Positions 50,322 through 58,353 of a DNA stretch of 64,000 bases are shown here, piece by piece. The stretch is from a virus. The stretch lies in IMG/VR virus record IMGVR_UViG_3300027573_000779, positions 124,001-188,000 of that record, one strand, 5' to 3'. The position numbers and the translations under genes were made by a program. The notes under the pieces were generated by a model. It worked only from the letters and a program-made list of their open reading frames with translations. It was not told the origin of the DNA and searched no databases. Numbering within the stretch: the stretch's first letter is position 1; every line of letters begins with the position of its first letter.

Positions 50322-50528
50322 TTATTTTATTCCTGCTTTTCTGTTTTCTTTCATTAATTCAATACTATTAACTTGTTGACTAAAAGAGGAAAAAGGACTC
50401 CAATTAGTAACTAAATAAAAATCTCGAAGAAAAACCAAACCCTCACTCAAAACATTTAGTTATTCGTCCGACAAACATTCGCCCCTTTCCCAAGAGTTAA
50501 ACAGTGTGGCTACATCTTTTCCGTTCAT
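50322..50528 (-). pseudogene. Small phage gene with in-frame stop
   Basis: MNGKDVATLFNSWERGECLSDE, TAA (50460-50462), then the same frame stays open as LNVLSEGLVFLRDFYLV to a second stop. A single GAA-to-TAA change would explain it. The intact pattern (W-x-x-G-x-x-L-S-D-E-E-L) is typical of a small phage family. Confidence 0.45.
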
Positions 50529-50536
50529 AAAACAAA

Positions 50537-50731
50537 TTAAGGCTTAATTTTTTTGATTCTGGAGCTATCCATAGTTGAAAACTCATAACCATGTTTATGC
50601 AATATTGTTGATAGCTTGTCGCAACACCCTTCTATAGTTTCTTTGTCTTCTTTGTTGTTGTCTACGTTCCATAACGCCTTGTGAAGGTTTACAATTGCTC
50701 TTGCCACCCTGCTACAAAGTCTCTTTTTCAT
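50537..50731 (-). CDS. Small basic hypothetical protein
   Basis: 64 aa. Promoter TTGACA-16-TAAAAT (50741-50768), 9 nt before the ATG. Helical; unknown. Confidence 0.55.
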   Translation of the reverse strand: MKKRLCSRVARAIVNLHKALWNVDNNKEDKETIEGCCDKLSTILHKHGYEFSTMDSSRIKKIKP

Positions 50732-50791
50732 GATGTTACCATTTTAAAATATTTTTTTAAAATGTCAACCCTTTCTTTTTTGGTCTAACCT

Positions 50792-51205
50792 TTAAATATC
50801 GTAGTTAGGATATTCAGGCTGTTTCTTAAAACCATCCATCACTCTATGCAAGTACTCATATGCCCATTTTTCATCTATAGCCTTAGTGTGGTCATGGTCC
50901 CATCCAAATACTTCTTTATAAGTCATTCTGATAGTATGAGATTCCCATTTATCCGCTTCGTTATCCTCTTCTCCCGCACCAAAACCCCAAACATTTTTCT
51001 CTCTTTTGTAACCAAAAATTACCCCATCCCACATCAGATGATAGTGAGAGTCATGTAGCGTGACGCCCACTAACTCTGGATGCAGTCTCCCTACAGCGCA
51101 CCGAACAGTCCAATCCACAGACTTAGAATATCTCTCCGCTTCTTGATTTAGCTTAAAAGCTACCTCAGTCAGAACATGCATCTTGAGAAAATCTTCGTGT
51201 GTCAT
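50792..51205 (-). CDS. Hypothetical protein
   Basis: 137 aa. Rich in Trp, His and Asp. Promoter TGGACT-16-TATCAT (51214-51241), 8 nt before the ATG. Unknown. Confidence 0.55.
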   Translation of the reverse strand: MTHEDFLKMHVLTEVAFKLNQEAERYSKSVDWTVRCAVGRLHPELVGVTLHDSHYHLMWDGVIFGYKREKNVWGFGAGEEDNEADKWESHTIRMTYKEVFGWDHDHTKAIDEKWAYEYLHRVMDGFKKQPEYPNYDI

Positions 51206-51230
51206 TTAAGCGCATGATACGATATCTTTT

Positions 51231-51593
51231 TTAAAAGTCCAGTTCTATTTTAGCGTAAAGAACATCGGGAGGAACTTTAAAGAACAAGGTCAGGGCGTTA
51301 CAAAGCCAAAAAATCATCCCCTCAGTTTCCCATTCGTAAAGCGTCCCCGATTCAGGTTGAACTTCTTTGGGACATTTAGTAGCTTTAGCTGTATAGTTAG
51401 GGAAAAACTCGTCCGAGAAAATCAGATTAAAGCCTTTTTTCATGGTAATTTTACCCTTGAGTTTTAACATTCTATCAATTGCTTGTGTTGCTCCTCCTAC
51501 GAAAGCCTCTGCGACCAAACCTAAGGTAGGTTCGTCAAAAACCCAAATTTTGCCTAGCTTATATGGGCGAATTATAAATATTTTATTTTCCAT
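51231..51593 (-). CDS. Hypothetical protein
   Basis: 120 aa, beta-rich. Its ATG overlaps the stop of the macro-domain gene (TAATG), so the two are coupled. Unknown. Confidence 0.5.
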   Translation of the reverse strand: MENKIFIIRPYKLGKIWVFDEPTLGLVAEAFVGGATQAIDRMLKLKGKITMKKGFNLIFSDEFFPNYTAKATKCPKEVQPESGTLYEWETEGMIFWLCNALTLFFKVPPDVLYAKIELDF

Positions 51594-52051
51594 TAAGCTA
51601 GTTGATTGATTACGATAAGCATGTCTGTGTCTTTAAATACTTCTTCAATCATTACCCTGACAATCCTCCAGTTCCCTCCCGCCAAACCGCACCCCATTTT
51701 AAAAGGAATTCCAATAGATTTAATTCCTTTGGCTACAGCGTCGTTTTTCATTTTGTCGAGGGCTTTATAAAGGGCTTCATAATTTAACGCCCGAAGACCC
51801 CCAATTTCAAATTGACCATACAAATTGTAAATATGTTTAATGTAATCGCCTGAAACCTGAGAGACTGAAAAGGTTCCGAGTTTTGTTCTTTTCCCGTAAG
51901 AAGTATTCTTGTCTGTTTCTAACACTTCTGGCCACTGGCGAGCGATAGCAAGAGCTACACCCGCTCCCATGGTGTGAAAACAGTTTGCAACGTGAGCTAT
52001 AGCATCTGTTTTGGAAAAAACAATAGAACGGTTTTGAGTAACGCTATTCAT
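51593..52051 (-). CDS. Macro domain protein (Poa1p-like)
   Basis: 152 aa. AIAHVANCFHTMGAGVALAI and GIPFKMGCGLAGGNW are the two ADP-ribose-binding loops of macro domains of the Poa1p/ADP-ribose-1''-phosphatase type. Such enzymes remove ADP-ribose from proteins or recycle products of RNA repair; an RNA ligase lies 4 kb away. Start 52051 from promoter TTGACG-16-TAGAAT (52060-52087), 8 nt away. Confidence 0.85.
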   Translation of the reverse strand: MNSVTQNRSIVFSKTDAIAHVANCFHTMGAGVALAIARQWPEVLETDKNTSYGKRTKLGTFSVSQVSGDYIKHIYNLYGQFEIGGLRALNYEALYKALDKMKNDAVAKGIKSIGIPFKMGCGLAGGNWRIVRVMIEEVFKDTDMLIVINQLA

Positions 52052-52083
52052 AAAAACGCATTCTACAACATCTTTTTCAAACG

Positions 52084-52338
52084 TCAACAATAATCCAAAA
52101 CCTCTGTAAAGTCTTGTATTTGCTTGGTGCCGCCCTCTGATTCTTTTATTAGTTTAATATAAGTTTCCTTATTAATAGTCCTTGAAGGCATACTGGCTAG
52201 TTCTAATGTAAAAATGTCGGGAGTTGATTGCGCATAACTTGAATGCCTAAACAAACAACCAGTTAGTAAATTAGTAAACTTGTAATAGCCCTCAATATAG
52301 ACCTTTGCGGTTAGATAGTAATTGTGGGGAGACAACAT
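52084..52338 (-). CDS. Small hypothetical protein
   Basis: 84 aa from the ATG 1 nt after the upstream stop; 52362 is an alternative. Unknown. Confidence 0.5.
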   Translation of the reverse strand: MLSPHNYYLTAKVYIEGYYKFTNLLTGCLFRHSSYAQSTPDIFTLELASMPSRTINKETYIKLIKESEGGTKQIQDFTEVLDYC

Positions 52339-52339
52339 C

Positions 52340-52651
52340 TTAAATTGTTCCTTGAAGGTCAAAATAAGTTTTCATCATGCCTTTCTCTGTATCGTTCGCT
52401 TCTTGAATTAGTTTTTTGCGTCTAGCACGCCAAACACTCATTGAAGTTTCAAGTTGTGCGTTATAAGGGACGTATCCACTAGAATAAAACCCACACTCGT
52501 ATCTTTCGAGTCCAATTTTATAACCAATTTTTCGTGCGTCTGGAATCCCTGCCTTGGTAAGCTGGTCTTTAGTCCAAAATCTTTTGCGCTCTTTGTCTAT
52601 ATAAGCCGCTTCCAGTATTTCGCCTGTTTTAGGATAAACAAATTTATTCAT
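52340..52651 (-). CDS. Hypothetical protein
   Basis: 103 aa, basic. Promoter TTGACA-16-TATTCT (52669-52696) is 17 nt from the ATG, leaving room for a GGAG site at 7 nt; so this one has a short leader. Unknown. Confidence 0.55.
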   Translation of the reverse strand: MNKFVYPKTGEILEAAYIDKERKRFWTKDQLTKAGIPDARKIGYKIGLERYECGFYSSGYVPYNAQLETSMSVWRARRKKLIQEANDTEKGMMKTYFDLQGTI

Positions 52652-52698
52652 AAATGCTCCAAAACACCAGAATACAGCATCTTTTTAAAATGTCAATG

Positions 52699-52717
52699 CT
52701 CAAGCACCGCAGGGCTT
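52699..52717 (-). repeat. Hairpin repeat in a gene end
   Basis: Minus AAGCCCTGCGGTGCTTGAG encodes KPCGA-stop of 52700-53059 and runs into the TTGACA of the next promoter. Confidence 0.5.
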
Positions 52718-53059
52718 CAGTTCTAATCTAATCCCTTCAATTTTGTTTTTTTCAGTTAAATACCACCCCTCTATTATTAAATCAATATCAATGGTGGTCT
52801 TGGGACCAAAGATAGTCCATTTTTTGTTTTCAGCCTTATCAAACACAAGTAATGTATTACCATAGTTCATAACGTTAGCTTTGTCCCCTTCAATAAAAGG
52901 AGCGTTTTCTATAGTCTGACCTAAATCGTCTTGGATTGTTTTAATTAAGAAAAACATATCAGCCACCACCCACCCTTCGCCCAAATGATTATTTTTTGGG
53001 TCCTTTGGTTTTTGACCTATAGACCAAACAACAATCTTAGAGATGCTTTTTGATTTCAT
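52700..53059 (-). CDS. Hypothetical protein
   Basis: 119 aa, overlaps the upstream gene by 23 nt. Ends KPCGA. Unknown. Confidence 0.5.
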   Translation of the reverse strand: MKSKSISKIVVWSIGQKPKDPKNNHLGEGWVVADMFFLIKTIQDDLGQTIENAPFIEGDKANVMNYGNTLLVFDKAENKKWTIFGPKTTIDIDLIIEGWYLTEKNKIEGIRLELKPCGA

Positions 53060-53423
53060 CTGGACAAACTTCTAAAAGATAAATTTTTGTTAGTTTATAA
53101 ATACCTTCAATTAATTGTTCTCTCTGAGCTACAACTTTGTCCACTTCCTGTTTTACTCTTTTGCCTTCTTTTAATGGCAAAGAAGCAAAATATCTAAAAT
53201 GACCGTCATAAGAACGTATATAGGCATAACCTTCTCTCCCTAAAAATTTTGGAACTGCAAACCCAACCCCACAAAGAAAACCCGGAAATTGGTCATATTC
53301 CCAAAAAAACATCCTTTTTTCGTGTTTTTTGCCGTCGCCATTACATTCTATACAACGGTTTTTTTCAATAGTCCCTGTTCCTTTACACTCTTTACACTCT
53401 CTCTTATTACTTAAATTCCTCAT
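53037..53423 (-). CDS. Protein with DnaJ-type zinc finger
   Basis: 128 aa. CKECKGTGTIEKNRCIECNGDGKK is one half of a DnaJ CxxCxGxG zinc finger; no J domain. GAGGGAG lies about 9 nt before the ATG. Confidence 0.6.
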   Translation of the reverse strand: MRNLSNKRECKECKGTGTIEKNRCIECNGDGKKHEKRMFFWEYDQFPGFLCGVGFAVPKFLGREGYAYIRSYDGHFRYFASLPLKEGKRVKQEVDKVVAQREQLIEGIYKLTKIYLLEVCPDEIKKHL

Positions 53424-53435
53424 ATCATAACTCCC

Positions 53436-53684
53436 TCAAAATGAGTTTTTGGTAGTTACAAAAACTTGTTCCATAATTTGGAGTCGAACCTGTTCTTGGG
53501 TTTGTTCCCAACCTCTTTCTAATTGGTCCCAAACTTGGTTTCCAACTTGGTTTCCAATTTGATTGCTAAAGTGATACCTAATTTGATTTAGAATTGTTAA
53601 ATATTTTTTATCCATTTCACAAACAGGTCTAAGACAAAAACCATACCGAATGCTAAAACTAATATTAATATAATGTACATTCAT
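53436..53684 (-). CDS. Tetrapeptide repeat family protein
   Basis: 82 aa. A unique N-terminus precedes NQIGNQVGNQVWDQL and EQTQEQVRLQIMEQV. ATGA-type overlap with 53681-53896. Confidence 0.55.
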   Translation of the reverse strand: MNVHYINISFSIRYGFCLRPVCEMDKKYLTILNQIRYHFSNQIGNQVGNQVWDQLERGWEQTQEQVRLQIMEQVFVTTKNSF

Positions 53685-53896
53685 TCAACTAAACTGTTGA
53701 TTTGGTGCTCAATTTGGTAGCCAATTTCTGCCCACATTTGGTTTTGAGTTTGGTCCCAAACTTTGTTTTCTATGGTTTGATGCCCAATTTGCTTAGAAAT
53801 TTGAAGTCTTATTAAGTCCAAAGTATCTGTTAAGACTTGGCACTGAAACCGGTACTGGTCCCTAATTTGGTCTTTTGTTTTAAATCTCTTCAACAC
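53681..53896 (-). CDS. Tetrapeptide repeat family protein
   Basis: 71 aa. Diverged repeat: KVWDQTQNQMWAEIGYQIEHQ. Overlaps 53880-54227 by 17 nt. Confidence 0.5.
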   Translation of the reverse strand: MLKRFKTKDQIRDQYRFQCQVLTDTLDLIRLQISKQIGHQTIENKVWDQTQNQMWAEIGYQIEHQINSLVE

Positions 53897-54227
53897 TTAG
53901 ATTGGTTCTTTGATAAGTTTCGTATACATCAATAGGGTCGCTGGCTGTCCAAGGCATTAAAATAAAATTAATTCCAAATGGGTGATACATTTCCATTTTT
54001 TCTTTGTCTGTTGCCTCGTCTAAATAGCCAGCCACATACCAATCCAGCCCTTCAAATGGGTAGGCCCAGTTTTTTCCTTTCTTATCCGGCCTGTGTCCTA
54101 CGACATAAATTCTATCTCTGTCGTTTCGTTTATAACGCGCCCCTTCCCATTGGTCCGAACCAATCTTTACTTTAACTGGTTGCACGTCAAAACACCCACA
54201 TTGTTCTAACCATTCTTTTAAAGTCAT
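53880..54227 (-). CDS. Hypothetical protein
   Basis: 115 aa, Trp/Tyr-rich. Directly preceded by hairpin repeat 54231-54249. Unknown. Confidence 0.5.
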   Translation of the reverse strand: MTLKEWLEQCGCFDVQPVKVKIGSDQWEGARYKRNDRDRIYVVGHRPDKKGKNWAYPFEGLDWYVAGYLDEATDKEKMEMYHPFGINFILMPWTASDPIDVYETYQRTNLSVEEI

Positions 54228-54230
54228 ATG

Positions 54231-54249
54231 CTCAAGCGCCGCAGGGCTT
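54231..54249 (-). repeat. Inter-cistronic hairpin repeat
   Basis: Minus AAGCCCTGCGGCGCTTGAG then CAT and ATG. Identical to the copy at 54457-54475. Confidence 0.65.
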
Positions 54250-54252
54250 AGT

Positions 54253-54453
54253 TTATTCTAATTCCCACCATTCGGGGTCCACTTCTGCCAAAGCTTTACC
54301 TAAGTCACTAGGAAAAACAACGGCAATATCATAAACGGGATTTTCTTTACCTTCACTATCTGATTCTGTCAAACTCAAACCCCTATGATTCAGAGTTAGG
54401 TTAGAGACTTTCTTAAAAAATGTTTCTAATTTGGCTTTATCGTGTTCTTTCAT
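54253..54453 (-). CDS. Small hypothetical protein
   Basis: 66 aa, acidic. Between two identical hairpin repeats in a three-gene operon. Unknown. Confidence 0.5.
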   Translation of the reverse strand: MKEHDKAKLETFFKKVSNLTLNHRGLSLTESDSEGKENPVYDIAVVFPSDLGKALAEVDPEWWELE

Positions 54454-54456
54454 ATG

Positions 54457-54475
54457 CTCAAGCGCCGCAGGGCTT
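54457..54475 (-). repeat. Inter-cistronic hairpin repeat
   Basis: Minus AAGCCCTGCGGCGCTTGAG then CAT and ATG of 54253-54453. Confidence 0.65.
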
Positions 54476-54479
54476 AGTT

Positions 54480-54743
54480 TTATTTATAATAAGTCTGAAT
54501 ATAGGCATCTGCCACCTGTTTGAAATAGCTAAAAATTCGCTCTTTTGTTTGTTCTGTTCCGTCGCCGCTCATATTAACAGTTACGCCTCCAATCTTGAGA
54601 GGCTTTACTTTACCATCCCTAAAAAGCCTCAAAAAACGCGAAACTGTCATCAGTTCAACCCACCTACGTTCAGGGGTCTTGATTTCGACCTTGAACTTCT
54701 TCACCTTTGGAAGGAAGTTGGCTACCAACGTAATTGATATCAT
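54480..54743 (-). CDS. Small basic hypothetical protein
   Basis: 87 aa. Promoter TTGATT-16-TATCAT (54750-54777), 6 nt before the ATG; first gene of the operon 54743-53880. Unknown. Confidence 0.55.
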   Translation of the reverse strand: MISITLVANFLPKVKKFKVEIKTPERRWVELMTVSRFLRLFRDGKVKPLKIGGVTVNMSGDGTEQTKERIFSYFKQVADAYIQTYYK

Positions 54744-54766
54744 GAAACGATGATAGCGGGTCTTTT

Positions 54767-54961
54767 TTAAAAATCAAGTCGATTGCTCAAGCCGCTCCTA
54801 AAAATTTCACTTACAATTTGGTCCCAAATTTGCCCCTTAACTTGGTTCCAAGTTTGTCCTCCAATTTGGCTCCCAACTTGTTTCCAAACTTGCTCCCAGA
54901 CTTGGTCCCCAACTTGGCTCCAAACTTGGTCTATAATCCTTTCTTTAATTATTTGGGTCAT
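54767..54961 (-). CDS. Tetrapeptide repeat family protein
   Basis: 64 aa. About ten repeats from residue 11, including DQVWSQVGDQVWEQVWKQVG. Begins MTQIIKERI, like other members beginning MT(K/R/Q). Confidence 0.6.
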   Translation of the reverse strand: MTQIIKERIIDQVWSQVGDQVWEQVWKQVGSQIGGQTWNQVKGQIWDQIVSEIFRSGLSNRLDF

Positions 54962-54967
54962 AAAGGC

Positions 54968-55192
54968 TTAAATTTGGTCCCAAATTGCGTCCTCAAGTTG
55001 TTTCCGAAGGTTGTCCCAAAGTTGTTCCCTAAGTGGATTCCAAACTTGTATAACCTGCATCCAAATTGGGTCCCAAACCTGTTCATCAAGCTGACTTTTA
55101 ACTTGGTCCCCAACTTGGTCCCAAATAATCTTACGAATCTCAATATCGGTTTGGTACCAATCCTCCGATAATTTGTCTAGCATCATTTTCAT
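54968..55192 (-). CDS. Tetrapeptide repeat family protein
   Basis: 74 aa. Repeat IWDQVGDQVKSQLDEQVW, then more diverged copies. Upstream TTGATT plus AAAAAAG tract resembles the early promoter but the -10 looks shortened. Confidence 0.55.
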   Translation of the reverse strand: MKMMLDKLSEDWYQTDIEIRKIIWDQVGDQVKSQLDEQVWDPIWMQVIQVWNPLREQLWDNLRKQLEDAIWDQI

Positions 55193-55230
55193 TTATTAAA
55201 ACTTTTTTAAAAATCAATCACAAAAAGAAA

Positions 55231-55518
55231 CTAAGGAATTCTTGGTGGCAGTGGTAAAACAATTCCTAATTTAGTAAGGGCTTGTTCATCTGTATTGTTC
55301 AACCCGTTATAAATCACTTTTGTAGCTATATAAAGACACTCGGCTTGTGTCCAATCTGGAAACCTTTTCTCTAAAGAATCACAAAATCTATCCCTTAATT
55401 CTTCAACAGGTATGGGATTAGATTTAGAAACAAATGTAAAAGCAATTTTGAAAACCACGTCTGCTAAAATTTCAGAATTATCACTTAAATCTTTTAAAAT
55501 TTTTGGTGAAATTTTCAT
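55231..55518 (-). CDS. Hypothetical protein
   Basis: 95 aa, helical. The ATG at 55518 overlaps the upstream stop (ATGA). Unknown. Confidence 0.5.
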   Translation of the reverse strand: MKISPKILKDLSDNSEILADVVFKIAFTFVSKSNPIPVEELRDRFCDSLEKRFPDWTQAECLYIATKVIYNGLNNTDEQALTKLGIVLPLPPRIP

Positions 55519-55730
55519 AACCATATTTGCTCAAGAACTTGGTTCCGAACTTCCATGAAAACGTCATTCCTTATTTGTTCCCTAGATGGGTTTCCAACAT
55601 GCTTCATAACTTGGCTCCCAATCTCAGTTCGGTCCCCAACTTGGTCCATAACGTGGTCCCAAACTTGGTCCATAACGCGGTCCCAAACTTGGTCCACAAC
55701 TTGATACTGAATTTTGGTGACTAAGCTCAA
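55515..55730 (-). CDS. Tetrapeptide repeat family protein (TTG start)
   Basis: 71 aa. DQVWDRVMDQVWDHVMDQVG is well conserved, then diverged copies. The only in-frame start is TTG, immediately after the upstream TGA. Confidence 0.5.
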   Translation of the reverse strand: MSLVTKIQYQVVDQVWDRVMDQVWDHVMDQVGDRTEIGSQVMKHVGNPSREQIRNDVFMEVRNQVLEQIWL

Positions 55731-56027
55731 TCAATCCGCTTTTGTTTCAACTTCTTCAATAGAATATTCAGGTAAAGCTTTATTAATCCGCAGTTTAACG
55801 CGCTCTATAATTGGTTTTACCACATCGGGCGCTCTGGCTACGGTTTTGAGTTTATTAGCTCTACCTATAGCTACCCGTAAACCAAAGTCTCTGTTAAACG
55901 AGTCTCCAGCATCAATATTGGTATAGCTCCAGCCAATATGAACCGTTTTGCGGTCATGGTCTTCTACTCCCGCCACAATGCCGCGCCTTTGATTTGTTTT
56001 GGGGTCTCTGACAAATTGAATAAACAT
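55731..56027 (-). CDS. Hypothetical protein
   Basis: 98 aa. DPKTNQRRGIVAGVEDHDRKTVHIGWSYTN resembles small phage proteins of unknown role. Promoter TTGCTT-16-TAAAAT (56034-56061), 6 nt before the ATG. Confidence 0.6.
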   Translation of the reverse strand: MFIQFVRDPKTNQRRGIVAGVEDHDRKTVHIGWSYTNIDAGDSFNRDFGLRVAIGRANKLKTVARAPDVVKPIIERVKLRINKALPEYSIEEVETKAD

Positions 56028-56065
56028 ATCTGTATTTTAAATATTTTTTTTAAAAAAGCAAGCAA

Positions 56066-57061
56066 TTAATAGTCCTGATTTAAAATCTTGACCGACAGTG
56101 ATTTACCAAGAATTGGGGAATATTTGGGCGTTATTGGTCGCAAAACAATCCCCTCTGCCTTGCGCTCTTGTCCTGTAGATGTGAGATAAATAGCCTTGTT
56201 AGCTTCTTCCTGAAGCCGCGCCATGGTCCAAGTATCATCAAATGTAAAAGGTTCACTAACAGGAATAACCACAGGAATTTGCAATTGGTTGCATAACTCA
56301 TTTATTTCCTGCCAGTTATACCATTTGCCAGTATCAAATTCTTTAACATTAAAGACAAACATCTGAAAACTGTTCAGGCCCAATGGGTTACCTTGAATTT
56401 TGCCCCCGCAAGCCTCTGCTTGAATAGCAATGTTTTTACCCAACTCTTTAAGCTTAGAAGTTAGATTATATTGGTCTGCAATCTTCCAAAAGCCGGTCCC
56501 TTCTTTTTGCTCCAGCCGCCGACTGCAAACGCGAACTTCACCGTTTTCATAAATCACAGTCATTGAAGAACCGTCAGCTTTGATAGTTAAATAACAAAGT
56601 TCATTCCTAAACTCTTCTAAAATCTCTGGATAGTTTTGAATGTTTTCTTCGTCTGTAATTGAGATTAAATGAGTAGGAAAAGAACCCTTGGCGTCTCCAT
56701 TAACAGAAGAATCAATAGGTTTGTCGTATTTTAAAATACCTAAAGCTTCCGAAACGTCCGAACCTTCTTCAACCTGATAGTTATAGCTTGGAATGATAGT
56801 TAAAGGGCAAACTAAACCCTGAGAAGGAGAGCCGCGAAACTTGGCGTTCCAGACACGATATTTTTGCCTTTCTAAAAAACTAAAATAAGAATTCGCGCTA
56901 GGAACAATAGAGTCAATACGAATAAACACCACTAAATCGCCGTTTTTATATTCTCCCTTCTTAACCACAACAGGCCATTCTTTAATTTTGGCGACTTCAA
57001 GAGAGTCGGCGTTGAAATGTGGTTGGACGCTATGAATTCGTTCAATTGTGGCTAATTTCAT
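56066..57061 (-). CDS. RNA ligase (Rnl2/DRB0094-type)
   Basis: 331 aa. N-terminal OB-like domain (residues 1-110), then nucleotidyltransferase motif I KADGSS (Lys161), EAxGG region (about 216-221), motif IV EGIVLRP (303-309) and motif V SVKILN (323-328). It should join RNA ends through a lysyl-AMP intermediate. It is preceded by a structured leader with an 18-codon ORF. Confidence 0.9.
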   Translation of the reverse strand: MKLATIERIHSVQPHFNADSLEVAKIKEWPVVVKKGEYKNGDLVVFIRIDSIVPSANSYFSFLERQKYRVWNAKFRGSPSQGLVCPLTIIPSYNYQVEEGSDVSEALGILKYDKPIDSSVNGDAKGSFPTHLISITDEENIQNYPEILEEFRNELCYLTIKADGSSMTVIYENGEVRVCSRRLEQKEGTGFWKIADQYNLTSKLKELGKNIAIQAEACGGKIQGNPLGLNSFQMFVFNVKEFDTGKWYNWQEINELCNQLQIPVVIPVSEPFTFDDTWTMARLQEEANKAIYLTSTGQERKAEGIVLRPITPKYSPILGKSLSVKILNQDY

Positions 57062-57071
57062 TTTAAAAGGT

Positions 57072-57108
57072 ACCCACTAGCGAACTGGCTAGTGGGTGGT
57101 TTTTTTTA
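57072..57108. terminator. Strong hairpin before the RNA ligase
   Basis: ACCCACTAGC / GCTAGTGGGT, perfect 10-bp stem, 6-nt loop. The T8 run follows on the plus strand; on the minus strand only ACCTTTT follows, 10 nt before the ligase ATG, so it may act as an attenuator or ribosome-site switch. Confidence 0.6.
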
Positions 57109-57115
57109 CCTTTAC

Positions 57116-57172
57116 TTAACAAGCCTGCAAACCAACAAACAGGTTAATTTGCAGCGTCTTCCCCGAAGACAT
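57116..57172 (-). CDS. 18-aa leader peptide of the RNA ligase gene
   Basis: MSSGKTLQINLFVGLQAC. Promoter TTGACT-16-TATCAT (57177-57204) ends 4 nt before the ATG, so the RNA begins about at the ATG. Hairpins GTCTTC-GGG-GAAGAC and CTGCAAA...TTTGCAG lie inside the ORF. It may instead be part of a non-coding leader. Confidence 0.4.
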   Translation of the reverse strand: MSSGKTLQINLFVGLQAC

Positions 57173-57251
57173 TTTAATGATATCAAGCCTTTCTAAAAAG
57201 TCAATCTCTCAAGTGCCGAGGGGCTAAGTTTTCGCTAAGTGCGCCGCAAGG

Positions 57252-57503
57252 CTAATCTTTTTGGTGAACTTTAAATGCTAGTATCTTAGTGGGGTTTGGA
57301 CAACGCCAACCGTCAGTAATACACTCATATCCAAGAGTCCTCAGAACTGTTCTAAAAGTATTTGTTTCACTTAATGATAGTTCTACCGCATCGCCCACAT
57401 TCATTGTGTTCGCTAAAGTAATGAGATTCTTTAAGGTTTGTTCTCTTGAACCCCTTCCTTTAGGAATGGGTAAATTTTTATGTATCGTAAAACTTTTAAC
57501 CAT
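57252..57503 (-). CDS. Small conserved phage protein
   Basis: 83 aa. NLPIPKGRGSREQ, a GDAVELS segment and ITDGWRC match a small phage family (DUF7303-like) of unknown role. 5 nt after 57509-57940. Confidence 0.55.
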   Translation of the reverse strand: MVKSFTIHKNLPIPKGRGSREQTLKNLITLANTMNVGDAVELSLSETNTFRTVLRTLGYECITDGWRCPNPTKILAFKVHQKD

Positions 57504-57508
57504 TCGTT

Positions 57509-57940
57509 TTATGGTAAAGGTAACATTTTACTTGGGATTAGCCTAAATCTATCTTTTTTGTTTTTGCTTTGAATATATCTTTTAATATCATCGTGTCTTC
57601 CATAAATACCCCTTTCAGAGTATTGATAAGGCTCCCATGCACCGTATCCATCCCAATCGGTACAAAACTCAATTACTATCTGAAAAACGGGCGCTTTTAA
57701 GTGAACCCATTTTCCTAGCTTAGAATCATAAACATGTACTCCAGCATTATCATAATATTTTTTGCGCTCTATTTCTTTATAGGTTGTGCCGCCTTTATTG
57801 CCACATTTCGGACAATATTCCCAAGGGTCTTCAATATTTAAAGTAAACTGTTTATGGCAGCTTAAGCATTTAAAACGAGCATAATGGCCATCTCCATGGT
57901 CTTCTTGCCATTTGGGACTAATTTGTAATAAAGTTCTCAT
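57509..57940 (-). CDS. Zinc-ribbon protein
   Basis: 143 aa. CLSCHK and CPKCGN form a ribbon near residues 25-48; the rest is Trp/Tyr-rich. Follows an xDQV gene by 11 nt. Confidence 0.55.
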   Translation of the reverse strand: MRTLLQISPKWQEDHGDGHYARFKCLSCHKQFTLNIEDPWEYCPKCGNKGGTTYKEIERKKYYDNAGVHVYDSKLGKWVHLKAPVFQIVIEFCTDWDGYGAWEPYQYSERGIYGRHDDIKRYIQSKNKKDRFRLIPSKMLPLP

Positions 57941-57951
57941 ACAGGGCTATT

Positions 57952-58176
57952 TTATTTTTGGTCCCAAACTTGGTCCTCAACTTGGTCCCAAACTTGGCCC
58001 TGAACTTGGTCCCAAACTTGGTCCCGAACTTGGTCCCGAACTTGGTCCCGAACTTGGTCCCGAACTTGGTCCCGAACTTGGTCCCAAACTTGGTCCCAAA
58101 CTTGGTCCCAAACTTGGTCCCGAACTTGGTCCCGAACTTGGTCCCAAACTTGGTCCTCAACTTGACCCTCAATCAT
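57952..58176 (-). CDS. Tetrapeptide repeat family protein, most regular member
   Basis: 74 aa made of about 17 tandem units (W/R)DQV, from residue 5 to the end. The DNA is a 12-bp tandem repeat (GACCAAGTTYGG), so other frames on both strands are also open (LGPK, LVPN and KFGT repeats). The DQV frame is chosen because diverged family members keep only this one. Confidence 0.6.
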   Translation of the reverse strand: MIEGQVEDQVWDQVRDQVRDQVWDQVWDQVWDQVRDQVRDQVRDQVRDQVRDQVWDQVQGQVWDQVEDQVWDQK

Positions 58177-58189
58177 AAAGATTTAGTTT

Positions 58190-58315
58190 TTAATTCCTCA
58201 ACTTGCCAATAAACTTGGTCTTTAATTTGTTACCATTAACTTGGTTCCAAACTTGGTCCCCAACTTGGTTCCGAACTTGGCCCCAAACTTGGCCCCAAAC
58301 TTGGTCCGCGTTCAT
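58190..58315 (-). CDS. Tetrapeptide repeat family protein, frameshifted end
   Basis: 41 aa: ADQVWGQVWGQVRNQVGDQV then an abrupt loss of the pattern. A different frame continues as [15 protein letters not shown], so a small deletion probably shifted the end. Confidence 0.45.
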   Translation of the reverse strand: MNADQVWGQVWGQVRNQVGDQVWNQVNGNKLKTKFIGKLRN

Positions 58316-58344
58316 AAAAGAAGGGTAGCCCCGCAAGGCTACCC
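58316..58344 (-). terminator. Intrinsic terminator
   Basis: GGGTAGCC-TTGCGG-GGCTACCC, perfect 8-bp stem, then TTCTTTT on the minus strand, right after the DUF932 gene. Its loop and arms resemble the inter-cistronic hairpin repeat. Confidence 0.8.
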
Positions 58345-58353
58345 CAAATTAAC

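Noticed and set aside
50322-50528. TAA read as sense codon
   Set aside because: Many neighbouring genes end at TAA in good context, so stop reassignment is not supported.
54783-55171. Plus-strand ORFs rich in LVPNL
   Set aside because: Shadows of the xDQV genes at 54767 and 54968.
57912-58212. Plus-strand ORFs with LVPN or LGPK repeats and a minus-strand ORF with KFGT repeats
   Set aside because: They are other frames of the same 12-bp tandem repeat. Diverged family copies keep the minus DQV frame only.
57952-58315. CRISPR array
   Set aside because: The 12-bp units are contiguous, without spacers, and are read as an open frame.
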